DNA of 42,271 bases, taken from Ramlibacter sp. GTDB taxonomy: Bacteria; Pseudomonadota; Gammaproteobacteria; Burkholderiales; Burkholderiaceae_C. The DNA lies in the NCBI RefSeq assembly GCF_029866045.1, contig NZ_JARXAB010000146.1, positions 1 through 42,271 of the forward strand. The letters are read 5' to 3'. A program made the position numbers and the translations under genes. Position 1 is the first letter of the stretch, and each line of letters starts with the position of its first letter. This document shows positions 26,874 through 35,084 of the stretch, piece by piece. The notes beneath the pieces are model-generated. The model was not told the origin of the DNA and made no database searches. It saw only the letters and a program-made list of their open reading frames with translations.

Positions 26874-28229
26874 ATGACCACTGCGGCGCAAGAACTGGCG
26901 CGCTTTGCCACCGGGCTTCGGCTGGAGGACATCCCCGAGCCAGTGAAGGAAAGGGCCCGCGCCTGCATCGCCGACGCGGTGGCCTGTGCGGTCTACGGCG
27001 CAGGCTTTGCCTGGAGCCAGCAGGTGGCGGATCTGGGCCGCCGCTACGGCACGGGCGGCAGCTGCGACATCTTCGGCAGCCCTGGCGCCACTGTTCACGC
27101 ACCGCAGGCGGCCCTGGCCAATGCCTCTGCGGTCCATGCCTTCGAGCAAGACAGCCTGCGCTTTCCCGGCGCCGGCGTGCACCCGGGCGCGGCCCTGGTG
27201 CCAGCCCTGGCCGCCGCCTGCCAGGAGACCGGAGCCGACGGCGCGACCGCGCTGCTGGCCTTTGTCGCGGGCTGCGAGGTGTTGTTTCGCATTGGCGCGG
27301 CCACTCACCACACCAGCGAGAAGCTGGGCTTTCATGCACCGGGTTTGACCGGTGTCTACGGCGCTACCGTCGCTGCCGGTGTGGTCTATGGCCTGTCCGC
27401 GCACGACCTGGCGGGTGCACTCGGCGCAGCCGGCTCCATGTCGGCGGGGTTGCTGGCTTTCAGCAAGGCCGATGGCGGGGCTGCGGTCAAGCGCCTGCAC
27501 ATGGGGCGTGCCTGCGAGGCCGGTATCGTCGCCGCCCGCCTGGGGCAATCGGGTTTTCATGGGCCCAGCACCATCCTCGAAGGGCGCTTTGGCTTTCTGG
27601 AGGTGTATGCCCGCGAGGGTGATGCGGCCCTGCTCACGCAGGGGCTGGGGGCGCAGTGGGAGACCTTGCGCATTTGCATGAAGCGCTATGCCTGCCACGT
27701 CACCGCGCAAGCGCCGGTTCAGGCGCTGCGCGCGCTGATGGCGCAGGAAGGGTTCAGCGCTGCGGACGTGAGGGAAATGGCTCTCGACTGCGCGCCCAAG
27801 GTCTGCAGCCATCACGACATCCGCGCGCCCAAAGACGTGATGCAGGCTCAGTACAGCGTGCCCTTTTGCCTGGCCCTGGCCCTGCACCGGGATCCATCTG
27901 ACCCCCGCGTGTTCGACGACGCGGCGCTGGCCGACCCGGCAATAGCCCAGACCTGCCAGGCCATCGTGCTACGCCCGGCCACCGACCTGCCCACCGCCTG
28001 GAGCGCCCGCCTGGAAGTAACGCTGCGTGATGGCCGGCGCTTTGCGCGTGAGGCGGGGGCTTTCCGCGGCATGCCCCAAGACCCGATCGGCCCCGAGGAC
28101 GAGCGCGCGCGCTTTCTCTCGCTGTGCCAGTCGCTGGGCCGCCCGGCCGCCGATGCCCTGCATCAGCGCCTGTCTGCGCTGGAGTCCCAGCCGGCCTTCC
28201 CGCGGGTGCCTACCCCCCTTGCAAGCTGA
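26874..28229 (+). CDS. MmgE/PrpD family protein (third copy)
   Basis: The 451-residue protein shows CIADAVACAVYGAGF, ALANASAVHAFEQDSLRFPGAGVHPGAALVPAL, LGFHAPGLTGVYGATVAAG and MKRYACHVTAQAPVQALRAL, the family pattern with distinct active-site surroundings (HAFEQDS in place of HALDFDD). ATG 26874 follows a strong AGGAG at the right distance. It is divergent from the GntR gene with 56 bases between them and precedes the Bug gene by 45 bases. With two other family members in the same locus, successive dehydration, hydration or epimerisation steps are suggested. Substrate unknown. Confidence 0.86.
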   Translation: MTTAAQELARFATGLRLEDIPEPVKERARACIADAVACAVYGAGFAWSQQVADLGRRYGTGGSCDIFGSPGATVHAPQAALANASAVHAFEQDSLRFPGAGVHPGAALVPALAAACQETGADGATALLAFVAGCEVLFRIGAATHHTSEKLGFHAPGLTGVYGATVAAGVVYGLSAHDLAGALGAAGSMSAGLLAFSKADGGAAVKRLHMGRACEAGIVAARLGQSGFHGPSTILEGRFGFLEVYAREGDAALLTQGLGAQWETLRICMKRYACHVTAQAPVQALRALMAQEGFSAADVREMALDCAPKVCSHHDIRAPKDVMQAQYSVPFCLALALHRDPSDPRVFDDAALADPAIAQTCQAIVLRPATDLPTAWSARLEVTLRDGRRFAREAGAFRGMPQDPIGPEDERARFLSLCQSLGRPAADALHQRLSALESQPAFPRVPTPLAS

Positions 28230-28231
28230 TG

Positions 28232-28247
28232 GGATACCACGGCATAC
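28232..28247. promoter_or_regulatory. Probable GntR operator before the Bug gene
   Basis: GGATACCACGGCATAC shares the consensus GKATRCCACGGYATAC with the site at 24603-24618. CATACT (28243-28248) would be a -10 box in the same position relative to the palindrome as TATACT in the other site. The conserved layout argues for a shared repressor and for a promoter of the Bug gene independent of the upstream PrpD gene. Confidence 0.62.
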
Positions 28248-28274
28248 TTAATCAAAACGGAGACAAGTACCACC

Positions 28275-29255
28275 ATGACCCTTGTACGCAGAACCTTCAT
28301 TCAAGGCGCAGCCTCGGCGATTGCCTTGCCCGCCTGGGCCCAGCGCGATCCGGCGGCGGACTACCCGAACCGGCCGATCAAGCTGATTTGCCCCTTCGCG
28401 CCCGGCGGCGGGGTGGACCTCACCGCTCGCACGCTGGCCCAGCGCCTGAACGAGTCGTGGGGCCAGCCGGTGGTGGTGGACAACAAGGCCGGTGCCAACG
28501 GCACCATCGCGGTTGAGGCCGTGGCCAAGTCGCCGGCCGACGGCTACATGCTGACCATGATCTCCTCGAGCCACTCGGTCAACGTGACCCTGCAGTCGCG
28601 CCACCCCTATGACCTCGAGAAGGACGTCATCCCCATCACCCAGGCCACGACGCAGCCCTATTGCCTGGTGGTTAACCCGGCCCTGCCAGTGAAGAACCTG
28701 CAGGACCTGATCAACCTCGCGCGCCAAAAGCCCGACACGCTGACCTACGGCTCCTCGGGCATCGGTGGCTTTAGCCACTTGGCCGGTGCGCTATTTGGTT
28801 CGGTCACCGGCACCAAGCTGATGCACATTCCCTACAAGGGCGGCGCACCGGCCATGGCTGATGTGATCAGCGGCCAGATCAGCATGCTCTTTTCGACCAT
28901 CCTGCAGTCGCACACGCACATCAACTCGGGCAAGCTGCGCCCGCTGGCCGTCACCACCACACGTCGCGCCAACGCCCTGCCCGAAATTCCCACCATGCTC
29001 GAGTTGGGAGTCAAGCTCGACATGGCCGGCTGGTACGGGGTGATGGCGCCCAGGGGCACGCCCCAGCCCATCGTCGACAAGTTGAACCGCGAGATGTCCC
29101 GCATCCTCAAGCTGCCCTCTACACGCGAGCGCCTGGCCGCAGACGGCTCCGAGCCGGTGGGCAACACGCCGGCTGAATTCGGCGCTCACATCGGCTCCGA
29201 GATCCGCCGCTGGCGCGCCCTGATCAACGAACTGGGCATCAAGGGCGAGGGCTGA
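28275..29255 (+). CDS. Bug/TctC-family periplasmic substrate-binding protein
   Basis: The 326-residue protein begins with LVRRTFIQGAASAIALPAWAQ, a signal peptide with a twin-arginine-like start and cleavage near AWAQ. The mature part has YPNRPIKLICPFAPGGGVD, VVVDNKAGANGTIAVEAVA and HIPYKGGAPAMADVISGQI, all family signatures. GGAGA precedes ATG 28275. It is preceded by the predicted GntR operator, tying it to the PrpD/TcuA genes, so its ligand is probably the tricarboxylate degraded by them. No TctAB membrane subunits are present; the protein may work with a transporter encoded elsewhere. Confidence 0.92.
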   Translation: MTLVRRTFIQGAASAIALPAWAQRDPAADYPNRPIKLICPFAPGGGVDLTARTLAQRLNESWGQPVVVDNKAGANGTIAVEAVAKSPADGYMLTMISSSHSVNVTLQSRHPYDLEKDVIPITQATTQPYCLVVNPALPVKNLQDLINLARQKPDTLTYGSSGIGGFSHLAGALFGSVTGTKLMHIPYKGGAPAMADVISGQISMLFSTILQSHTHINSGKLRPLAVTTTRRANALPEIPTMLELGVKLDMAGWYGVMAPRGTPQPIVDKLNREMSRILKLPSTRERLAADGSEPVGNTPAEFGAHIGSEIRRWRALINELGIKGEG

Positions 29256-29282
29256 TCCTGGCAGGGGCTTGAGGGCCGGCCT

Positions 29283-29306
29283 TCAGGCCGCCCCTCAGGC
29301 CGCCCC
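29283..29306. repeat. Tandem 12-bp duplication in the intergenic region
   Basis: TCAGGCCGCCCC occurs twice head to tail (29283-29294, 29295-29306), just after an imperfect hairpin around 29271-29293 (GGGCCGGCC against GGCCGCCC). It could act as a terminator-like structure after the Bug gene. The remainder of the 344-base gap (29256-29599) shows no convincing gene; open frames there lack codon bias and any known motif. Confidence 0.45.
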
Positions 29307-29599
29307 AGGGCGACCCGTCCTCAGGTGGCAGGGTGCGTGGAGCGCTCGCGCCGCACCCGTGTGGCAAAGCGGCGCATACAGACCACCCCCATCACATCTG
29401 CTGGGCGGTGCTGCCTAGCACGCGAGCGCCCAGCAGGCGAAGGCAGTCGGGCTGGCGGAGAATGGGCGCAGAGGGAACAGCATCGTATTGGAGTGTGGCC
29501 AGACTAGGCGCGGCGAGGCCTAGCTCAAGATGAGTATCCTTCGCTAGGCTGCCGAGCACTCGGATCGGCCCCCCAGTCCACCTCTGGAAAGTTCGCGAC

Positions 29600-30187
29600 A
29601 TGAGCACAGACACCCCTGAAACGCCCGCCGCGCCGTCCGCCGCGGCAGCGCCCACTGCGCCTGCCACGCCCGCAGGGCCCGAGCTCAAGCGCGTCACCAC
29701 CGAGTATGTGGATGCCGAGGACCGCCTGCGCATATCTGGCGAGACCGGCGACGGCGGCGTGCTGGTGCTGTGGATGACGCAGCGCATGGTTAACCGCCTG
29801 ATCGGCGCGCTGGCCCAGTGGCTGGAAAAGCAGTCTGGCGATGTGCTGCCGGTGGAGGTGGCCCAGGGCGTGGCGATGAAAACCGCCATGTCCTCACTGC
29901 CGCCCTCGCCGCCGGTCAAGCCCAAGGAGAACGAAACGGTCGCGGCCTATTTGGTGCAAACGGTGGACCTCAACTTCTCGCCCGCCCGCTGCGTGCTGAA
30001 GTTCAAGACCTCTGCCACCGGCCCGGAGCAGGCCCGGCTTGCCTTTGACGCCAAGCACCTGCGCTGGTGGCTGGGCATTCTTCGCAATCTCTACGGTCGT
30101 GCGGAGTGGCCGACGCAGAGCTGGCCGGACTGGTTGGCGGAGAACAAGAAGCCGGCGGGGGAAGAGCGGCCTTTGGTGGTGCATTGA
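29600..30187 (+). CDS. Hypothetical protein, intact parent of the truncated copy at 38.5 kb
   Basis: The 195-residue protein begins with an Ala/Pro/Thr-rich stretch (residues 5-26) and then a folded-looking region including VLVLWMTQRMVNRLIGALAQWLEK. The C-terminal 63 residues contain LRWWLGILRNLYGRAEWP and WPDWLAENKKP, rich in Trp. No signal peptide or known domain is recognised. The C-terminal part is repeated at 38481-38672 with mostly synonymous differences, which shows that the family is under protein-level selection. Function unknown. It marks the left side of a probable insertion. Confidence 0.8.
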   Translation: MSTDTPETPAAPSAAAAPTAPATPAGPELKRVTTEYVDAEDRLRISGETGDGGVLVLWMTQRMVNRLIGALAQWLEKQSGDVLPVEVAQGVAMKTAMSSLPPSPPVKPKENETVAAYLVQTVDLNFSPARCVLKFKTSATGPEQARLAFDAKHLRWWLGILRNLYGRAEWPTQSWPDWLAENKKPAGEERPLVVH

Positions 30188-30360
30188 GGCGTATCCCGGT
30201 CTCGGATAGATCACCGCCCGGTGTCAACGCATGTCATCAATCTGGACTCCGCAGCGCAGGAGGGATGGCTTGCTTTTTGAGCCTAAGGTTCAGGCGCTGC
30301 TACCCTCGCTCGACCTCCCGGGTCTATCGACAAGATCGATGGGCCTCGGGTTTGGTCGGT

Positions 30361-31389
30361 TCACGCTGGCGGTACCGGGCCGGTGGACGCCCGAACGATC
30401 AGGTCGATTTCGACCTCGGCAACCCTCGGCATGGGTACCTGATCAATGCTGGCGATAATCCGGTCCGCGACCATCTGCCACATCCGTTCGGTTGGCACAT
30501 GCATCGTCGTAAGGGATGGGTGGATATGGCGCGCCATTTCCAGGTCATCGAAGCCGGTCACCGAAACCTGCCCGGGCACCTCGATTCCCATCGTCGCGGC
30601 TTCCAGCAGGGCGCCAATAGCCAGCACATCGATCGCGCACAGCACGGCTGTCGGTCGCTCGGGAGCTTGCATCAGCCTGCGAAAGCCTTCACGCGCTCGC
30701 TCCAGGGAATAGGGCATCTCGATCACACATCGTGGATCTAGCTGCAGGCCTGCCAGCGCCAGTGCCTGGCGCACACCGCCAACCCGGTCCGCTGCACGGT
30801 CGTTATGAACGGTGACGCCAGCCAGCATCCCGAAACGACGGTGTCCGAGATCCAACAGGTAACGCACAGCCTTCCCAATGGCAGAAGCGTTGTCGTAGCC
30901 AACGCAGACCCGATCCGGCTCTGGGCTGATCGTCATCGTGTGCACTGTCTTCAGCTTCCTTTGGCGCAGGAACTGTAGCAACTCCGGACTCTGTCTGTTA
31001 CCGCAGAGAGCCAAGGCATCCGCGCCACTTCGGGCCAGATGGATCGCTTGGCGCATTTCAACCTGCGGGTCGTAATTACTCGTCGCAATCAGCAACTGCC
31101 GACCGGAGTCGGCGAGTCGCTGTTGAAGTGCGTCGATAGCCTTTGCAAAGATCGCGCTATCGATTGTTGGAAACACTGCACCGACTGTGCCGCTTCGTTG
31201 CAGCTTTAGCGCTCTGGCTCCTGAATTGGGTACGTAACCCAAGCGCATCACGGCTTCGAGCACGCGCCCACGCAGCACCTCCCTTACCGCATCCGGCCGA
31301 TTCAACACACGCGAGACGGTGGCTGTCGAGACCCCTGCATCGCTGGCAACGTCTTCAATCGTCGGTAACCCGACTTTGTGGATTTCCAT
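30361..31389 (-). CDS. LacI-family transcriptional regulator
   Basis: A 342-residue LacI regulator. The DNA-binding domain starts at TIEDVASDAGVSTATVSRVLNRPD (residues 9-32), followed by a periplasmic-binding-protein-like sensor domain with FDDLEMARHIHPSLTTMHVP, typical of the family end region. ATG 31389 gives the usual short lead before the HTH; GTG 31431 would add 14 unconserved residues. Three matches to the LacI-family operator pattern lie before this gene, before the divergent Bug gene and before the acyl-CoA operon, so it is the likely local regulator. LacI regulators usually sense sugars, so control of a Bug/acyl-CoA locus is notable. The 173 bases between the hypothetical gene and this stop hold nothing recognisable. 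Confidence 0.93.
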   Translation of the reverse strand: MEIHKVGLPTIEDVASDAGVSTATVSRVLNRPDAVREVLRGRVLEAVMRLGYVPNSGARALKLQRSGTVGAVFPTIDSAIFAKAIDALQQRLADSGRQLLIATSNYDPQVEMRQAIHLARSGADALALCGNRQSPELLQFLRQRKLKTVHTMTISPEPDRVCVGYDNASAIGKAVRYLLDLGHRRFGMLAGVTVHNDRAADRVGGVRQALALAGLQLDPRCVIEMPYSLERAREGFRRLMQAPERPTAVLCAIDVLAIGALLEAATMGIEVPGQVSVTGFDDLEMARHIHPSLTTMHVPTERMWQMVADRIIASIDQVPMPRVAEVEIDLIVRASTGPVPPA

Positions 31390-31398
31390 TCGCAGAAA

Positions 31399-31412
31399 TG
31401 TAAGCGATTGCT
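31399..31412. promoter_or_regulatory. LacI-type operator (autoregulation site)
   Basis: TGTAAGCGATTGCT fits TGnAAnCGnTTnCA with one mismatch at the last base. It lies ten bases before the LacI start codon, so binding would block initiation or elongation of its own transcript. It is one of three such sites in this block. Confidence 0.55.
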
Positions 31413-31481
31413 GCACTGAAGCAACGCCCACCTAAACAGGTTGCCCCCCAAAAACCCCTTTTCAAAATCAGTTCTCAGTTG

Positions 31482-31555
31482 ACTAGGTAGATTCGATTTG
31501 CAAAAATTTTAAAAAAACATGCAATCGTTTACATTCGCTTCACTAGGTAGATTCG
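31482..31555. repeat. 14-bp direct repeat, 60-bp period, flanking the LacI operator
   Basis: ACTAGGTAGATTCG occurs at 31482-31495 and 31542-31555, exactly 60 bases apart. Between them lie an A/T-rich tract and the LacI-type operator. The spacing is close to a whole number of helical turns, so two proteins bound at the repeats would face nearly the same side of the DNA. It may be another regulator's site or a slippage relic. Confidence 0.6.
31520..31533. promoter_or_regulatory. LacI-type operator before the Bug gene
   Basis: TGCAATCGTTTACA matches TGnAAnCGnTTnCA fully. It lies in the lacI-Bug divergent region, 217 bases before the Bug start, next to an A/T-rich tract likely to contain the promoter. 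No long open frame of its own occupies 31556-31750; it is leader sequence without a recognised structure. Confidence 0.65.
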
Positions 31556-31750
31556 GGCGGACAACTGCCTGAGTCTCGGCCTCTTGATCCCAGACAGAAC
31601 CTCCAATTCATGATTCTTTGACCATCCAAAACCTCAGGAATACGGATCGGATCGCAAGGCCATATGCGCTCTGCGGTCGACCAGATCGCCCCGAGCTTGT
31701 TCCTTTTGTTCACCACTATTTGCAGTTCTAGACTGATACACGGAGACCTT

Positions 31751-32725
31751 ATGAAGTTTTTTTCGATGGCATCGCTGGTATCGCTTGCAGTCGCACTTGC
31801 GCTCTCCGGTCCGGTCTCGGCACAGGATTTCCCTAACCGACCGATCACACTCGTCGTTCCTTGGCCAGCCGGCGGCATTGCTGATCAGGCGGCCCGCGTC
31901 TTTGGTAAGTCAATGTCCTCCACCCTGGGTAAGCCCGTGGTGATCGACAACAAGCCTGGCGCCGGCGGGATTGTTGGCGGAAGCTTTGTCGCCAACGCGA
32001 AGCCAGATGGCTACACGATGTTTTATGGATCTGACACCGCAATGGTCTCCTACCCATTCGTGACCAAGAGCCCGCTTTATCTGCCGGAAAAAGCGTTCGC
32101 GCCTGTGCATGGATTGTCCGAGTCACCGCTCATGATCGCGGTCCGTAGCGATGCACCCTACAAGACGCTTCCCCAGTTGATCGACTTCGCGCGAAAGAAC
32201 CCCGGAAAGGTCAATTACTTCACCTTGGGGCAGGGGTCGTTACTGCATGTGCTGATGGAACTCCTCGAGAAAGAGGCCAAAGTGACGATGACCCAGGTGC
32301 CGTACAAGGGCGGGCCGCAGGGTTACCAGGACTTCCTTGGCGGCCAGATCGATGTCATGGTCGACTATCAGTCTGGATTCAAACCCTTGGAGGCCAATGG
32401 GAGGGCCGTCGCCATCGCGGTGGCTTCCTCCGCTCGTCTGGCTGGCATGCCAAATGTGCCTACCTTCTCCGAGCAGGGTTACCCCGGCGTGGTGCTGGGG
32501 CCGTTTGCCTTGCTGGCAGTGCCGGCCGAGACACCCAAGCCGGTGATCGACAAGCTCGCAGCGGCGGCAGCCCAGGCGCACAAGGACCCTGATGTCGTTA
32601 AATATCTTGTCGAACGAGGTTCAGTCCCGCTCAGATCCGGGCCGGATGAGACGAAGATGTACCTGGATAAGCGGCGCGTGATCACCAAGCAGCTGCTCGA
32701 CGCAGTCGGCATCAAGCCGGAATGA
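31751..32725 (+). CDS. Bug/TctC-family periplasmic substrate-binding protein
   Basis: The 324-residue protein has a classical signal peptide (MKFFSMASLVSLAVALALS) cleaved near VSAQ. The mature part has FPNRPITLVVPWPAGGIAD, VVIDNKPGAGGIVGG and QVPYKGGPQGYQDFLGGQIDVM, all Bug signatures. Start ATG 31751 follows GGAGA at correct spacing; a longer frame upstream to 31664 lacks a signal. The codon use and lower GC resemble the neighbouring acyl-CoA genes and differ from the other two Bug genes of the window. It faces the LacI gene and probably brings in the carboxylate that the acyl-CoA synthetase activates. Confidence 0.92.
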   Translation: MKFFSMASLVSLAVALALSGPVSAQDFPNRPITLVVPWPAGGIADQAARVFGKSMSSTLGKPVVIDNKPGAGGIVGGSFVANAKPDGYTMFYGSDTAMVSYPFVTKSPLYLPEKAFAPVHGLSESPLMIAVRSDAPYKTLPQLIDFARKNPGKVNYFTLGQGSLLHVLMELLEKEAKVTMTQVPYKGGPQGYQDFLGGQIDVMVDYQSGFKPLEANGRAVAIAVASSARLAGMPNVPTFSEQGYPGVVLGPFALLAVPAETPKPVIDKLAAAAAQAHKDPDVVKYLVERGSVPLRSGPDETKMYLDKRRVITKQLLDAVGIKPE

Positions 32726-32726
32726 A

Positions 32727-32912
32727 CTAGCCAGCGGCAAGCTTGGCGTCTATCAGGTCCTGGAACGACTCTTGCGCCGCCCCCTTGCAGGCCGTATCAG
32801 CCTGAGGTGAGCGAAGTCGGCTAATCCACCGGTTGTCAGCAGGGCCCACCTGGCTTCCATGTGCATGGTTCACTTGGGCGCCTTGGTCTGTGACAACACA
32901 TAACCGCAGCGA
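32727..32912 (-). other. Unassigned open frame after the acyl-CoA dehydrogenase gene
   Basis: An open frame of 61 sense codons lies between the dehydrogenase stop and the convergent Bug gene, in the same frame as the dehydrogenase but separated from it by two stops. It ends ESFQDLIDAKLAAG, which looks like a real protein tail. There is no ATG start. It could be the decayed 3' end of another gene of the operon. I recognise no family. Confidence 0.25.
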
Positions 32913-32918
32913 TCAGCG

Positions 32919-34118
32919 CTACGGCTTCGCGTCTGGCAGTCCAAGTATCCGCTTGGAAATGATGTTGTTCTGGATCTCGTGAGTGCCCCCGTATATTGAC
33001 CCTGACTTCCCCCGAAGCCAGAGCCTCACCGATTCGAGGGCTTCCTGGGGATAGGCATCGCCGTCCCAGCCCAGGCCATCATGCCCGAGCAATTCGATAA
33101 TGAGCTCCATGCGGGTCTGATCTGCAGCGATGGTCGCATTTTTGAGGATTGACGTTGCCGCGCCAGCGTCAAGGCCAGCCCGGTTTTCGAGCGCGATTCT
33201 TTGGTTTGTGAGCGCGACGGCCCGTGCATCTATCTCGTGTGCGGCTAGGCGGGCTCGTAGATCGGCGTCTGCCAGCCTGCCATCTGAGTCAAAGGCGCCG
33301 TACTCCCGCACGACGTCTGCCAGCCTCCGGACGCTCCGTGCGCGACGGGTGTCGCCGATCCCGCTCCGCTCGAACTGCAGCAAGCGCTTTGCTATTGCCC
33401 ATCCGCCATTGAGTTGACCGACAAGGTTGGCCTTGGGAACGACCACATCCTTGAAAAATACCTCGCAAAACGTCGAGCCGCCATAGATCAACTTGATTGG
33501 CTGGGCTTCTACACCCGGCGAGCGCATGTCGATCAGAACGAAGCTGATTCCACCCTGCTTGCGCGTCCGGTCGGTGCGGACCAAGCAGAAACACCAGTGC
33601 GCAAAGTGCGCGCCGCTTGTCCAGACCTTTTGGCCGTTGATCAGGAAACTATCGCCCCGATCCTCGGCGAGGCACTGCAGTGAGGCAAGATCAGACCCCG
33701 CGCCGGGTTCGGAATAGCCTTGGCACCATCGAACTTCGCCGCGGGCCACGGGCGGCAGATGCTGCAGCTTCTGCTCTTCGCTTCCAAATTCCAGTAGTGT
33801 CGGACCCAGAAGGTTCACGCTCATCCCTTGTACCGGGTTGGTCGCGCCGATTCGCCCCATCTCGTGAGTCAGTACCTCTACCTGTGCTTCGGATAGCCCG
33901 CCACCGCCGTAGCGCTGGGGCCAACGGGGGACCGTCCACCCCTTGGCACCTAACCTGACCTTCCACAAGAGGAAATCAGGATTGCAATTGTCGGGCCCGA
34001 AGATATCGACGGCTTGCCGAGCGGGGTTGTCTGCGAGGCTGGTCGGGAAGTTCTCCGCGAGCCAATCCCGCACTTCCAGACGAAACGCCCCGGTGTCGGT
34101 ATCTTCTTCGGGATTCAT
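32919..34118 (-). CDS. Acyl-CoA dehydrogenase, large-subunit type
   Basis: The 399-residue flavoenzyme introduces a 2,3-double bond into an acyl-CoA. It shows WPQRYGGGGLSEAQVEVLTHEM, WCQGYSEPGAGSDLASL (FAD/substrate region), INGQKVWTSGAHFA and the C-terminal SIYGGTHEIQNNIISKRILGLP with the flavin-binding arm. The pattern resembles large subunits of heteromeric enzymes such as pimeloyl-CoA dehydrogenase PimC or mycobacterial FadE pairs. A second, different dehydrogenase lies two genes upstream. ATG 34118 begins just after the hydratase stop with a 4-base gap, so they are cotranscribed. Substrate unknown; a branched, cyclic or dicarboxylic acid is plausible. Confidence 0.9.
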   Translation of the reverse strand: MNPEEDTDTGAFRLEVRDWLAENFPTSLADNPARQAVDIFGPDNCNPDFLLWKVRLGAKGWTVPRWPQRYGGGGLSEAQVEVLTHEMGRIGATNPVQGMSVNLLGPTLLEFGSEEQKLQHLPPVARGEVRWCQGYSEPGAGSDLASLQCLAEDRGDSFLINGQKVWTSGAHFAHWCFCLVRTDRTRKQGGISFVLIDMRSPGVEAQPIKLIYGGSTFCEVFFKDVVVPKANLVGQLNGGWAIAKRLLQFERSGIGDTRRARSVRRLADVVREYGAFDSDGRLADADLRARLAAHEIDARAVALTNQRIALENRAGLDAGAATSILKNATIAADQTRMELIIELLGHDGLGWDGDAYPQEALESVRLWLRGKSGSIYGGTHEIQNNIISKRILGLPDAKP

Positions 34119-34122
34119 GGTT

Positions 34123-34965
34123 CTACCTGTGGCGCGGTGGTACTTGGAGCACGGACGGCGAGTCCTTGGACTTGGACATGGTCCACTTTGGCGGCCTGCG
34201 CTCCAGGAACGCCGACACGCCCTCGCGGGCATCGGGTTGCTGGCCTGTCCAGGCAAATACCTCACGTTGAAGCTGATCGGCTTGTTGCCAATCCCGGTTC
34301 AGAAAGTCGTACATCAGCCGCTTGGTGATCGCGACTGAGACTGGGGCAGTGTTTTCAGCGATGTCGTTTGCCAGCGCCATCGCGGTGCTCAGGACGTCGG
34401 CGCGAGGCACGGATCGGTTTATGAGCCCAAGTTCCTTGCCCTCGGCACCCAGGAAGATGCGCCCCGTCAAAAGCAGGTCCATCGCGGGGCCGTAGCCGAT
34501 CATGCGGGGAATCGTCCACAGGAGGTCTGCATCTGGCATGACCCCCCGACGATTGAAGACGAAGCCCAACTTCGCGTCCTCTGCCGCGACGCGCAGGTCC
34601 CAGGCCATGGTCTGAGTCAGCCCAGCCCCAACAGCTGCGCCATTGATCGCAGCGATGATGGGGGTCTTGGTTTGGCGGGCCTGGATCGCCTCTCGTGTGC
34701 TGCGCCGGTCGTCGTCGTTGCCGGTTGCTCCACCACGTCCCGAGAAGGTATCTGATCCGCCACCCAGATCGGCGCCAGCGCAAAAGGCATTTCCATGCCC
34801 GGTGACGACGACGGCCCGAACCGCATCGTTCGCATCCGCCTCAGCGAAACTATGTAGCAGTTCATGGGCCATGCGAAAGGTCCAGGCATTCATCCGCTCT
34901 GGCCGGTGCAGGGTGACCAGCTGAACCGGCCCTTGGCGCTCAACCAGAATCTGTTCATATTTCAT
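34123..34965 (-). CDS. Enoyl-CoA hydratase/isomerase family protein
   Basis: The 280-residue crotonase-fold protein has LVTLHRPERMNAWTFRM at the N-terminus, VVVTGHGNAFCAGADLGGG forming the first part of the oxyanion hole, and IAAINGAAVGAGLTQTMAWDLRVAA, the second. FVFNRRGVMPDADLLWTIPRMIG replaces the usual FxxxGLxPDxG segment, with Asp at one acid position, so hydration is plausible but isomerase activity is possible. It is cotranscribed with the dehydrogenase after it. A 119-base gap separates it from the second dehydrogenase. It would act on the unsaturated acyl-CoA formed by the dehydrogenases. Confidence 0.9.
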   Translation of the reverse strand: MKYEQILVERQGPVQLVTLHRPERMNAWTFRMAHELLHSFAEADANDAVRAVVVTGHGNAFCAGADLGGGSDTFSGRGGATGNDDDRRSTREAIQARQTKTPIIAAINGAAVGAGLTQTMAWDLRVAAEDAKLGFVFNRRGVMPDADLLWTIPRMIGYGPAMDLLLTGRIFLGAEGKELGLINRSVPRADVLSTAMALANDIAENTAPVSVAITKRLMYDFLNRDWQQADQLQREVFAWTGQQPDAREGVSAFLERRPPKWTMSKSKDSPSVLQVPPRHR

Positions 34966-35084
34966 CGCGATGACTCCCAGTCATGGAAACGAGAGCCTCG
35001 CTCCGGTTGAAAAAGGGCGGTCTGAACCGCAGGCCTAGATGTTCGATCCGACCACCCTGCGCTGGTAGTGGAATCCCCTTCGGA

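Noticed and set aside
29392-29925. 177-codon minus-strand frame overlapping the hypothetical gene
   Set aside because: The plus-strand frame is supported by mostly silent differences in its second copy. The antisense frame is not.
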